Positions 43,808 through 53,605 of a stretch of 64,000 nucleotides of DNA are shown piece after piece (the first letter of the stretch is position 1; each line of letters starts with the position of its first letter). Made by a program: the position numbers and the translations under genes. The notes beneath the pieces are model-generated. The model was not told the origin of the DNA, ran no database searches, and worked only from the letters and a program-made list of their open reading frames with translations. The stretch spans positions 90,887,749-90,951,748 of the forward strand of contig OX352762.1 of the NCBI GenBank assembly GCA_947095585.1, given 5' to 3'. This DNA comes from Nephrocerus scutellatus (taxonomy: Eukaryota > Arthropoda > Insecta > Diptera > Pipunculidae).

Positions 43808-44100
43808 GGGAGCCGTGGCTCAGTGGAAAAGAGCATGTACTGAGCAGGAGGTTCGTGGGTCGAATCCCAGCATTACCAAAAAAAAAGTATTTTTTACGGT
43901 GCCTCACCTCTCGCGAATGGATGACAAACGTTCCAAGAGTAATAAACTTGTCCCGGAAAGCTTCTCATTTTGCCGTTCGGAACCGGCCTTAAATAGTAGG
44001 TCTCCATCCAAAAATATACATGTACAACACAAATGGTCGCAAGAAGTTAGGCCTTGGACCGCAACGGTCTGTCGCGCCGAATAATTAATTATTATTATAT
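43808..44100 (+). repeat. SINE copy 1, full length (tRNA-derived head)
   Basis: The head GGGAGCCGTGGCTCAGTGG has a tRNA-like A box, and GTGGGTCGAATCCC a clear B box at the right spacing, so it carries a pol III type-2 promoter. The body (43880-44050) includes 'tacggtgcctcacctctcg', 'gccgttcggaaccggcct' and 'acacaaatggtcgcaagaag'. The 3' end is 'aggccttggaccgcaacggt', 'ctgtcgcgccgaat' and an (ATT)n tail. Other copies: 32100-32345, 49640-49833 (-), 59008-59110 (-), 61458-61690 (-). The head is too altered for a functional tRNA. Confidence 0.85.
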
Positions 44101-44104
44101 TGCA

Positions 44105-45595
44105 GTTTAGCCGAAAGATACACTCGATGCCGAACAAGAAGGTTTCCGCACTGGTTCCTCCTGTGTAGACCACATAAACACCCTGCGGATCATTATTGAA
44201 CAGTGCGTTGAATTCCGGTCACCACTACACCTGCTGTTCATCGATTTTGAGAAGGCGTTTGACAGTGTCAACAGACAGTTTATCTGGCTCGCCTTGCGCA
44301 GGAGAGGTTTACCCGATTAACTAATAGCCACTAATAAAGCAACCTATAACGGCTCTAAATGTCATGTGCTGCATAGAGGAAAGCTGTCAGAGGAATTCGA
44401 GATCCTAAGTGGGGCACGACAGGGTTGCATTCTATCGCCGATACTCTTTTTGTTGCGTTGAATTCCCATCACCACCGCACCTGCTGTTCATCGATTTGGA
44501 GAAGGCGTTTGGCAGTGTCAACAAACAGTTTATCTGGCTCGCCTTGCGCAGGAGAGGTTTACTCGATTAACTAATAGCCACTAATAAAGCAACCTATAAT
44601 GGCTCTAAATGTCATGTGCTGCATAGAGGAAAGCTGTCAGAGGAATTCGAGATCCTAAGTGGGGCACGACAAGGTTGCATTCTATCACCGATACTCTTTT
44701 TGTTGGTGTTAGTGATAGCCATATGCTTCGCGCGGCTTTATCTACTGGAAACGGAGGAATTCGTTGGGCTCTTACATCTCAACTCAAACATCTGGACTAC
44801 GCTGACGACGTTTGTTTACTCTCAAACAGGATTATGGAGCTGCACCAAATGACAACAAATGTGGAAAGTGGGGCAAATGTTGCGGGTTTGAAGATTAATA
44901 CTGCCAAAACCAAAATTATCAACCTCGGCACTAACTCAGTATCTCAAGTTTATATTGCTGGACAGCCGTTAGAGAGAGTAGAGAGTTTCCAATATCTTGG
45001 GAGTATTGTCTCGACCGAAGGTGGAACCGAACCGGACATTGTAATCGCATCGGCAAAGCAAAATCTGTGTTTGGAATGATGTCCATGATATGGCGAAGCA
45101 ATGTGATCAGCTTAAACACCAAGCTGCGACTGTTCCTTTCAAATGTTAAATCTGTGCTGTTGTATAGGTGCAGCACTTGGAGGGTGACCGCTACTATCAC
45201 AAAAAGATTACAAACGTTCGTAAATAAGTGCCTACGGAACATCTTAAGGGTTTTCTGGCCTAACCGTATCTCTAACGAACATCTTTACCAGAGAACGGGT
45301 CACGAACCAATAGGCACAACCATCCAACGACGGAAGTGGCAGTGGATTGGTCATACACTCCGAAAAGGAGACAGTTCCATAGCAAACTACGCAATGCAAT
45401 GGAACCCGTTATCTCAGGATGGTAGAAGAACAGGTCGTCCGAGAAATACATGGCGCAGAACAGTTGAGGAATAGTCACGGCAATTGGGGAAGAGTTTGAG
45501 AGAGCTGAAGCTCATTGCCAGAAACCGCACGCAATGGCGCGTAGGCGTAGTAGAGGTCCTAGGACCCACAATTATAATCTGTTTGTTAAATAAGA
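44105..45595 (+). mobile_element. Second RTE-like LINE family copy, with tandem duplication
   Basis: In order: a damaged approach (AEQEGFRTGSSCVDHINTL-like in shifted frames), FIDFEKAFDSVNRQFIWLAL RRRGLPD then a stop, GARQGCILSPILFLLVL, LDYADDVCLLSNR (catalytic YADD intact), GLKINTAKTKIINL, ESFQYLGSIVSTEGG, FGMMSMIWRSNVIS, YRCSTWRVTATI, ILRVFWPNRISNEHLYQRTG, RKWQWIGHTLRKGDSSI and GRPRNTWRRTVEEE. A segment of 250 bp is present twice in tandem (44205-44454 and 44455-44704), both copies carrying the same in-frame stops. Other frameshifts lie near 44720 and 45060. The C-terminal WIGH..R..NTWRR layout is that of RTE-type elements, but the family differs from copies A-G. Confidence 0.8.
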
Positions 45596-45960
45596 GGTTA
45601 ACCATTTATGAAATTTGCCATGGATACCACGCTTACTAAACTTTTTTAAAAGAAAATTATGATCCACACTATCAAAAGCCTTCGAAAAGTCTGTGTACAG
45701 CAAATCAACTTGTAAGCTGTTTTCTAATGCATGGTTACAGATAAAACATGTTAAATTTGTGACTGTAGGCCGACCAGACATAAATCCATGTTGGAAAGGG
45801 GAAATAAATTCTTTTGTAACGAAATACAGTCTATTTTTAACTAGTTTTTCAAAAAGCTTTGGAGTCGCTGACAATTTACAAATAGGTCTATAGTTTTCGA
45901 TAAGGTGTTTTCGACCGCATTTTAAAAAAGGATTTACATATGAAATTTTCCATTCATCTA
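45590..45960 (-). mobile_element. LINE RT fragment (jockey/CR1-like)
   Basis: On the minus strand: YRPI-like text, LSATPKLFEKLVKNRLYF, ISPFQHGFMSGRPTVTNL, LLYTDFSKAFDSVDHNFLLK and FHKWLTSYLTN. These are RT motifs 1-4 with the first catalytic Asp (DFSKAFD) present. It abuts the preceding LINE 3' end at about 45595. The rest of the element is absent. Confidence 0.7.
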
Positions 45961-46395
45961 TACATCAGTCACAACTCACAATGCATAAATATGTATAGGT
46001 GTCATGCATCAGTATAGACTGTTATCTACTTGGATATTAAAATACAGAAAAACATATTTTCAATAACATATAAATAATTGGAAAACGCCATCACATTATA
46101 TCGAATCAAAACCTGAACCTGATTACCAGCCATTTTCATACTCATAATGTTGCTCTTTCCTGTGCCCTTTTATTCGGAAAATTATATAATAAAGCGTTTG
46201 GATAGTATCGATTTTTATGTTACAATAATTGTTTGTACCATATTTATAAAGATTATGTACATTACAGTTAATATACATTTTTAATTAATCATTTCTAACG
46301 AAAGAGTTCAAGTGTCCACATCGTAAATAGGTTAAAACCAATTCCAGGACCTTTTTAGGTGAAACACTGCGATTCACTAGATTAGAAGCAGGCAA
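45961..46395. other. AT-rich DNA, nothing recognised
   Basis: AT-rich sequence between the LINE fragment and the Tc1-like relic, with no coding or repeat signal that I can support. Confidence 0.3.
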
Positions 46396-46399
46396 TATT

Positions 46400-47760
46400 G
46401 AGAACTAAAATTATTATTGAATTATTTGAAGGATCCGAAAAATACAAAGAAATCCCAACAGCAAAAATTGTCAGACAAGCCCCCATTTAGCTGTTTGACA
46501 TCAGAGAAGCAGGAGGTGTTACTGCAAGTAGACATTGCGCTCAAATAATCCTTCAGGCATTATAATTGAGCGGTATTTGGTAGTAGCCAGCATCTATCGT
46601 TCGTCGTGTGATTCGTAGTTTCAAACACCTCAAGCGACTAAAGCTGAAGAAAAACCCACCACTTAATGCTTCGTAAAAGATGCAACGCAAGTTGGAATAA
46701 CTGGAAAAAAAAGTAGTCTTTCCTGACGAAAAAATGTTCAAATTAAATAATAAAAGAGGAGCTCTTTTAAAACGGCCATCATAGCAGTGATGGGCGCGTT
46801 ACGGTTTGAGCTGCAATATATTAGTATGGCATCGAGTGGTAAAAAGCTCAAAAACAACAGGAAATAGCTACAAAACTGGGTAAAGAATAAGCTTATTCAC
46901 GATCTCTTTGAACCACTTTCATGGAGAATTCAACACGAATGCTTCTATACACACTCGCTCGCATTGTTTAGGTTGTGTTTATGGCGTATAGCGTATTCGC
47001 GTCTCGCGAAGCGATGCGATTCGCTGCTAGCGATCAATTACATGCGTACATATGGAGGTGTTTATGGCGCAGCGATTTGGCGAAAAGCGAAATGAGCGAC
47101 TGTACGCGACTGCAAGCGACTGCGTGCGACGAAAAACTGCAATCGAAATATTTTGAATCAGTTTAGCGAATCGCTCGTTCATTATGGAAACATTTATTGA
47201 GGTTGTGCGCGGAAACCAGTGTTTGTTGAATAGAACGATATCGCTTCCAAGATATATTTAAATGTTTCACCGTTCATACGATAATACTCTTTAAATTTTT
47301 CAGGAAATTGTTGGAGGCGGGGGTGCAAATGCTGAAATTCTCCATGACATTTGCGTTCTTTGTTCTATTGGATGCACTTGAAATCTCTTATTCATTTTTA
47401 ATGTTTTCAAATATTTTTTACGAAGCAAATAACTGCTTTACAATAACAGTAAGCGCCTTATTTTAGCACGCATGTTGTTCACAGGCATAAAACAATGCGA
47501 ATTCGCTCTGCCATAAACACTCAATCGCTTGCGATTTCGTACGTAGCGATGTCGCTTGTGATACCGTGAAAAGCCATCGCGTCGCGCGACGCAAATACGC
47601 TTCGCCATAAACACAGCCTTAATCGTTTGTTGCCAGTAAAAATGTCGAACTTTTACCATGGCCACCATATTCGGCAGAACTTAAAATTATCACATGAAAA
47701 TTTTACGAAGATGGAAAAAAATACGATGACAAGGAACCTCATTGTACAACTCAAATAAAG
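46400..47760 (+). mobile_element. Old Tc1-like transposase relic, interrupted by a nested element
   Basis: Shifted frames give text parallel to the intact Tc1-like element at 14.5 kb: ELFEGSEKYKEIPTAKIV (compare YLKDTKSYGG), IVRRVIRSFKHLKRLKLKKN then PPLN (compare STVRRAILS..RLKIKKK), VVFPDEKMFKLN (compare VVFSDEKKINLD), PLSWRIQHECFYTHSLA (the second Asp lost), and after the nested insertion VELLPWPPYSAELKII. The reading frame is broken throughout. The insertion at 46971-47618 splits the region between the second and third catalytic motifs. Confidence 0.75.
46971..47618. mobile_element. CpG-rich MITE with TIRs and TTA duplication, nested in Tc1 relic
   Basis: The 648-bp element is flanked by TTA on both sides (46968-46970 and 47619-47621). 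Its ends are GGTTGTGTTTATGGCG and, inverted, GGCTGTGTTTATGGCG, continuing through AGCGTATT(C/T)GCGTC for about 35-38 bp of inverted repeat. A second copy of GTGTTTATGGC lies about 85 bp inside on each side (about 47058 and, inverted, 47510). The ends are strikingly rich in GCGA/TCGC. The middle is AT-rich and has no coding frame beyond chance. The 3-bp TTA duplication and GG start suggest a PIF/Harbinger-type MITE. Confidence 0.8.
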
Positions 47761-47769
47761 ATCGAATTT

Positions 47770-48125
47770 TTGTTTTTTTCTTTCCTGACATTTAACTGGA
47801 CAAATATAAATTTTATCTCCCAAAAAGATGTGCTTCTCTTCTAGTGAACCGCAATGAATTATCAAGAGTGCAATAGAAATATTTAGTGCATTATTTGTTG
47901 TACATAGAAGTTCAACAATAGCAAATACAGGAAGAAGGAAATACAGATTAAAATACAAAACACTCAGACGATGAGTCCACTGACAATTAGAGCAAATGAA
48001 TAGGGAGTTTTAAAATGTCACTGTGTTTTGTTTTGTCATCGCCAGCTATACACATCTAGGGCTTATTGTTATCAGATTTAATGACTTTGCAGACTACTTA
48101 AGCAAATTTCTACAAGTTTACAATA
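47770..48125. other. AT-rich DNA, nothing recognised
   Basis: AT-rich sequence between the Tc1 relic and the next LINE. The minus-strand open frame at 47653-47958 partly overlaps the Tc1 relic and is not a supported gene. Confidence 0.3.
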
Positions 48126-48129
48126 AAAA

Positions 48130-49497
48130 TGGTGGAACCAGTCTATTCACAAATTTGGTGAAAGTGAAGTTGTTGCACTCGATACTTCCAAGGCATTTGA
48201 CAGAGTCTGGCATCAACTTCGAAAATGAATGCCTATGGAATTTATAAAACCCTGCTTGTTTCTGACCGTTCAATTCACGTCGTATTGGACGGTTTCAAAT
48301 TTAGTGTTCATCGAATGAACGCCGGCGCTCCCCAAGGCTCTGTTTTGTCTTCGACACTCATTCTCATTTTCATTATTAATCTCCTATCCGCTACTTCTAA
48401 TCCAATTCATTGTTTCGCTGACGACAGCACTCTTAGCTTTTCATACGAGTTCGCATCTCTCCACGCCCCTCTTCATCACAAGGGGAACTTGAACAACCAT
48501 ATATGTTAAATACGTTAAATTCTGACCTTGACAGCATAACAAGGTGAGGACTACACAATAGAGTAGAATTTAACGCTTTCAAAACCCAATGCTATCTTCT
48601 GTCCTCTCAGCAGAATTTAAACCCAACCATTATCCATGAATGGATCCTGCATCAAAGAAACTTAAAAACTCGCAATACTTGTTATGTGCGTCAACAACAA
48701 GCGTTGTAGGAATGACCACATATTCGCAATCGCTAAGAACGCTGCGAAATGTTTAAGTTTTATTAAACGTTGCAAGCGTAATTTAAACCCTCAACTTTTA
48801 TCAATAAATGGATCTTGCATCAAAGAAACCGAAAAACTCTCAATTCTCGGTATGTGCATCAACAACAAGCTTCGCTGGAATGACCACATATTTGCCATCG
48901 CAAAAATGCTGCGAGATGCATATTTGCCATCGCAAAAATGCTGCGAGATGTTTAGGTTTCCTAAAACGGTGCAAGATGTACTTCACTCCTTCAGATCTGG
49001 CTACTATTTACAAGGCGTATATTCGCCCTAAACTTGAATACAACTGTATTGTCTGGACAGGTGCCCCCAAGACCACATTGCCTCTACTAGACAGAGTTCA
49101 GAACCGCGCGTTAAAACTTATTGGTGACGTAAATATCGTGAAAACAATCGAATCGCTTGAACATCGTAGGAATGTTTCCTGCTTATCATTGTTTTATCGC
49201 TTTTTCCACAAGCGGTGTTCAAAAGAAATATCCAGATGCATCCCGCCCATCCTCCAACCCAACCACCGTGTCTCAACTCGAGCTCAGAGGTCAACAATAA
49301 AATCTATCTTCGGACGTACCAACCAATTCAGAGATTCTTTCTTTAGCCGCACAATAGTTATGTGGAATGAATCTGCAGTCATTTAAGACTCACGTGCATA
49401 GACATCTCACCTTTTCCTCACCTTAATTTCCAAACGCCCACGCTGTGCTAAGCATTGTAAGGGTGCAAACGCCTTGAGCGTGTGTACATTATAAAAA
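48130..49497 (+). mobile_element. Jockey/CR1-like LINE, 5'-truncated, with internal duplications
   Basis: The copy reads EVVALDTSKAFDRVWHQ (motif A), NAGAPQGSVLSSTLILIFI (QG motif), PIHCFADDSTLSFSYEF (FADD intact), then two diverged copies of a C-terminal block (CVNNKRCRNDHIFAIAKN at about 48690 and CINNKLRWNDHIFAIAKM at about 48865) with a further 39-bp duplication ('catatttgccatcgcaaaaa'). It goes on with TIYKAYIRPKLEYNCIVW, RVQNRALKLIGD and FFSRTIVMWNES. The tail is 'gcgtgtgtacattataaaaaaa'. Frameshifts at about 48230, 48510 and 49020 inactivate it. Confidence 0.75.
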
Positions 49498-49639
49498 AAC
49501 GGCAATATCACACTTGATATAAACACTCGTATTATGCATTCGATCAATGGTGTAATATCTAAGAGTTTAAAAAATGTAGCTAAAATTTGGTTCAAAATAG
49601 AACTATAATTCGAAAAATATCATATTTCGTATTTGCAAA

Positions 49640-49833
49640 GCATGCAATTTAATGCCATATACGAAAGGCAAATTGAGAAACTTTTCGTGACAATTATTTT
49701 TTTCTGACGTTTGACATTCGCGCAAGGTAGGACCAGGACCGTGAAACAAATTTTTGGTCTTTCTAGGATTTGAACCGCCAACCTCCTGCTCAAAAGTTCA
49801 AAGTACTAGTACCACTAGAGCCACGGCGATATA
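49640..49833 (-). repeat. SINE copy 5, 3'-truncated (tRNA-like head present)
   Basis: On the minus strand the head starts ATCGCCGTGGCTCTAGTGG, with the B box GGCGGTTCAAATCC just after 'gagcaggaggtt', the same words as in copy 1. The body follows ('tttcacggtcctggtcc', 'cgcgaatgtcaaacgt', 'tctcaatttgcctttcg') and is lost before the 3' end. The better B box (GGTTCAAATCC) suggests that this head is closer to the founder tRNA. Confidence 0.7.
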
Positions 49834-49839
49834 AAGTTT

Positions 49840-50960
49840 ATGAATTACCAAAATCCACCAAATGGACCAAGGCATCAGAAGAATGTATATAAAAAGAAGC
49901 TCAATATTGAGTGATGACAAATTAAGCCATCGACAAGAAATAGGAATAGGGTGAAGATATTTTATGGAAGCCACACTACTCAAAAAGAAAGTTTGTACGG
50001 AAAAAAAACATTTAGCAAAACAAACAGAAACACTTTACATATTTAACACTGACTGATCTGTCAAATTAGGCAGCTCGACCTGCATTCAAAAACCAGTATA
50101 CTTATAGGTACATATTAAAACCAACAAAATGAGTTTTAGGGAATATAGTTGAGAGGAAGTATTTCTATGTACATATATCTGCTTTAAAACCATCCCAAAT
50201 ACCAGCCAATTATTAAAATGTATTTAATGTGATGTGACTTAAGTGCGACTGCCTGTTAAGTATTACAGAAATAATTGTCAGTAAGTTCCAAGCACATTAT
50301 CTGACAGCCAACAATAAAAAATTAGAAATTATATTGTTGCATTGACTACTGTTTACACAGTCACCATTAATAAAAGTCAATTAGAAACTTATAAAACTTA
50401 GTACTGAGAACTGAGAAATTAATAAAAAGACGAGTGGAAATTAAACCAAACCACAAAATATAAAGGGCAGCTGGTTAGTCGGGCAGGTATTCAGCAGGCA
50501 GGAACGCGGATGACGCAATCGAAATACAGTAAGCACACGTCAATATGCCGTCAATATACAGAAAACAAATGAAATACAAAGAATTATTATTAATTATTAA
50601 TAATTCACATATTAATACTTTCGGCTCTTGCGGACCTGATCCGAAAACAAAAATCACGAGTCACGTACAATTTCTAATGGAGGTCACGGAGAGACACGAA
50701 AAACAAAACTTATTGCCGGTTGCATGCTGTCAAAAAACAAAAAAAGGAGTTCCCTTTTAAGGAACTTTGCACTACCCTACCGCATTGTACTTAATCTTGA
50801 TCGGGAGACAAAGCAAATTTTATTTTTATTTATTATATATATGTATAGTTACTTATATTAGCCACTTTACAGGCAGACGCATTTTTATAATTGCAATTTC
50901 CTTTTCAACTGTTTAATTTCGTAGAAATATCTTAATTTATTTTTTGGTCAATCACATCAC
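49840..50960. other. AT-rich DNA upstream of Eb1, nothing recognised
   Basis: Probably part of the first Eb1 intron. Open frames at 49798, 50475 and 50545 show no protein family likeness. Confidence 0.3.
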
Positions 50961-50964
50961 TCAC

Positions 50965-51250
50965 CTCAATATCCCTTATGTTTTCAGAAAAATTTCCACT
51001 CCTGTTGATTTATATTTTATTTCACGAAAGTTTCACAAGAAAACAATTATTTTAACTCACAATCGCAAACACATTTAAAATAAAAATTCTCTGGCTTTGA
51101 CTAGCTAAAACCTATCCAAGAACAATTGAAGAATGAGCTACCGACCAACCACAGATGCACAGAACAAATAAAAATCAAGCAAAACCGATCAACATCCACA
51201 GACCCCACAGCCACAACGAAAGACGTCGTCCGACTTGCTGTTGCTATTTT
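50965..51250 (-). promoter_or_regulatory. Eb1: Candidate Eb1 5' UTR exon and start region
   Basis: On the minus strand a strong donor, GAG|GTGAGTGATG, lies at 50965/50964. The sequence before it (51250-50966) is less AT-rich than its surroundings and includes 'ctgtggggtctgtggatg' and 'gtggttggtcggtagctc', as expected of a 5' leader. The first coding exon of Eb1 has an acceptor at 41445-41446 and so needs an upstream leader exon. This is the best candidate that I see, giving a first intron of about 9.5 kb. It is an inference from the splice signal, not proof. Confidence 0.35.
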
Positions 51251-52485
51251 TTTTCCTTTTTACGAACCGTGAATATTCAAGTGTAATCATATAGCTTTAA
51301 ATGCATGTGTCCCAATTTTTTGCTGCTTCTTAATGGGAATGGTTTTAATCATATAAGCCAGAGAGAGAAACAATAGATGTTTAGTATCAAAAAATAATTG
51401 CAAATGGCAATGCCAACAGCAAATATTTAAATTTAGTACGTTTTAAATGTGGAATAAAAAGTGAACATTAGTAATTTTTTCTTAAAAATTCTTACACATT
51501 AAAAATAAGACTTCTAGTTCTTAATGTGTATTCATAAATAAATAAATAAAAATTAAATTTAGAAGATTAAAAACAATAGGTTTCCAGATGTACCAAATTT
51601 AGGTCAAAATAAAAACTAAATTTGAAAACTAAAACTAAATTTTTAAATAAAAAATATTGAAGTCCATTTTCCATTAATCCACCCACACTAAACATAGACA
51701 GTTTTTTTTATGTCGGAGAAATCTGAAGGCCGATTTTGGTCGCAAAAAGCGAATCGGAAAGTTAAAGTGAGTCCCCCTCCTGCAGAACCGCAAGTTCGCA
51801 TTGTTAGTAGGTGTTGTGTGTGTTACGCTTGATTTACATAATTATAACATTCGTGTAGTTTCAATCTCTTCTGGCTAAGCACTACTTCCGCTCATTTTTT
51901 CTCGCACGGTTATAGTCTAAATTCTCTCTCTATTAGTATGATTTTCTAAAGCATGCGCATAGCTTGATTTTGTTCTTCTGCCAAGAGCAGTGCTGCTGTT
52001 GACATTTTTGGAACAGAGTATATTACAGGTTTTTGGGAGTATATTAAAGAACACGATAAAAATATTTATAAAAAAAAGTTCCAATAGTAAAACAAAAACG
52101 GCTTTCATATTACAAACATATTTTTTAATTGCTTTTTGCCCGTTTTTGTTATTGCACAGAAAAATATAAGATCGTTTCGATTTTTAATTACTTCATAAAG
52201 TAGTATAAAGTAATAGTTTTTGGTAAAATAGAAGTATGGCCGATGAAATAGTGGTATATTACTGATTGACGTACAGCAGAAGTGGTCCCGAGCATGTGAT
52301 TAGTTTGCAAGAAGCTGTTTGACATTTAAAGACTTCTCTCCTAGTCACGAGTAGACGAGTTGTGAATCGGGTTGGGGAAAGAACGAACCGATTAGCAAAA
52401 AGCGACAATTTTTGTACTAGATTCTGTCGATTAAAGTCACACTAAAGTTAATGCTCCATATTAGTCAACATGTCCCATCTTTAAA
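51251..52485. other. AT-rich intergenic DNA
   Basis: No gene recognised between the presumed Eb1 start and the MITE cluster. It should contain the Eb1 promoter if the 5' UTR call is right. Confidence 0.3.
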
Positions 52486-52489
52486 GAAG

Positions 52490-52655
52490 CAAAAAAAACT
52501 ACAGCTGTCAGAAAATGTTCTGTATATTTTTTCAGATTAAAAAGATCATATCCGAGAATTACCGGAGCATAAAAAAAGGCCTCAGAGAAAAAAGATTTCT
52601 CGGAGAATGAAAAAACAAAAAAAAACAAAGATAAGAATTCTGACAGTTATCTCTC
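52490..52655. mobile_element. Small inverted-repeat element ('acagctgtcagaa')
   Basis: The left end 'ctacagctgtcagaaaatg' and the right end 'gaattctgacagttatctc' form a short imperfect inverted repeat, and the middle 'cgagaattaccgg...ttctcggagaat' is palindromic. The left 45 bp recur at the right edge of the window (about 63960-64000: 'ctacagctgtcaaaaatgtc' plus 'tgtatattttt'), so this is a dispersed element. No target duplication is clear. Confidence 0.5.
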
Positions 52656-53605
52656 TTCAATTTCAATTTCCAACATAACGAGCAAACATTTTTTTTGTCA
52701 AAACCATAATCCATACAATCCTGTAAGACTTAAGTATAAAGTGAGAGCGCCCTTACAGGATTGTATGGATTTTAGTTTTGACAAAAAAAATTGGTTGCTT
52801 GTTATGTTGGAAATCCATACAATTCTGTAAATCTAAAGTCTTAAGTTTTTTTTAAGCAAAACTTAAGACTTAGACTTTCAGAAATGTCTGGATTTGGTTT
52901 TTAAGAACTTAATACTTACATTTTTTTGTCAAAACCAAAATCCATACAATCCTGAGAGTCTTAGGTATTAAGTTTTTCATTGTGAGAGCACCATTAAAGC
53001 ACTCTCACAATGGAAAAACTTACAAGATTGTATGGATTTTGGTCTTAACAAAAAAATGTGTGCTCGTTATTTTGAAAATCCATACAATCTTTTTAGTCCT
53101 AAGTTTTAAGTTTTTCCATTGTGAGAGCGCCGTAATAATTCATTATGTGTATCTGTCAAAAAACTGGTTCGCTTCGCACACATATATTAGCCGTATTTTA
53201 TTTGCCGAGCAGCTATTATTATAACAGCTGCATTTTATTTGCCGAGAAATAAGGAATTCGAATGTCAAAACCAGCCAAACAACAGGTTTTCCAATTCCAA
53301 AGAAGGAATTCGACAGTGCAATTCGTGTTGTAATTCCTTATTCCTCGGCAAATAAAATACGGCTAACATATATCTGTTAAAACATTGTATGAATTTTGAC
53401 AAATAAAAATTTTGTTCGTTATGTTGGTGGAAATCTTGTGACAAAACTTTTAACTTTTTTTAAGTCAGAGAGCTCTCACGATAGAAAAACTTTAAACTTA
53501 CAAGATTGTATGGATTTTGGTTTTGACAAAAAAATATGTTTGCTCGTTATGTTGGAATCCATACAATCTTGTTAGCCTTTTGTTTTTTAATGTGAAAGCG
53601 AATGT
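52656..53605. mobile_element. Cluster of Harbinger-like MITEs, tandem and nested
   Basis: The unit is the same MITE as at 19672-19818: ends GCGCTCTCACAATGG, then 'aaaaactta', 'caagattgtatggatttt', 'gttttgacaaaaaaat', 'gctcgttatgttgg' and the inverted right half. A complete copy spans 52999-53131 (133 bp). Partial or deformed copies lie at 52656-52757 (ending gagagcgcccTTA), 52758-52995, 53371-53465 and 53466-53605. A different MITE (53187-53366) lies between the fragments. The right ends keep TTA or TAA next to GAGAGCGCC. Confidence 0.75.
53187..53366. mobile_element. 180-bp MITE with 23-bp perfect inverted ends
   Basis: The ends TTAGCCGTATTTTATTTG and, inverted at 53344-53366, the same text are perfect 23-bp inverted repeats. 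On the left side the 'cattttatttgccgag' part is repeated once more inside (about 53230), followed by 'aaataaggaattc', which pairs with 'gtaattccttatt' near the right end. So the left terminus appears duplicated. The element sits among fragments of the Harbinger-like MITE. The AT-rich flanks (catata / acatatat) do not allow a firm target duplication. Confidence 0.75.

Noticed and set aside
43808..43880. Functional tRNA gene
   Set aside because: The A and B boxes are good, but the acceptor arms do not pair cleanly, the anticodon arm is poor, and the same head occurs with a shared body elsewhere. A SINE head explains it better.
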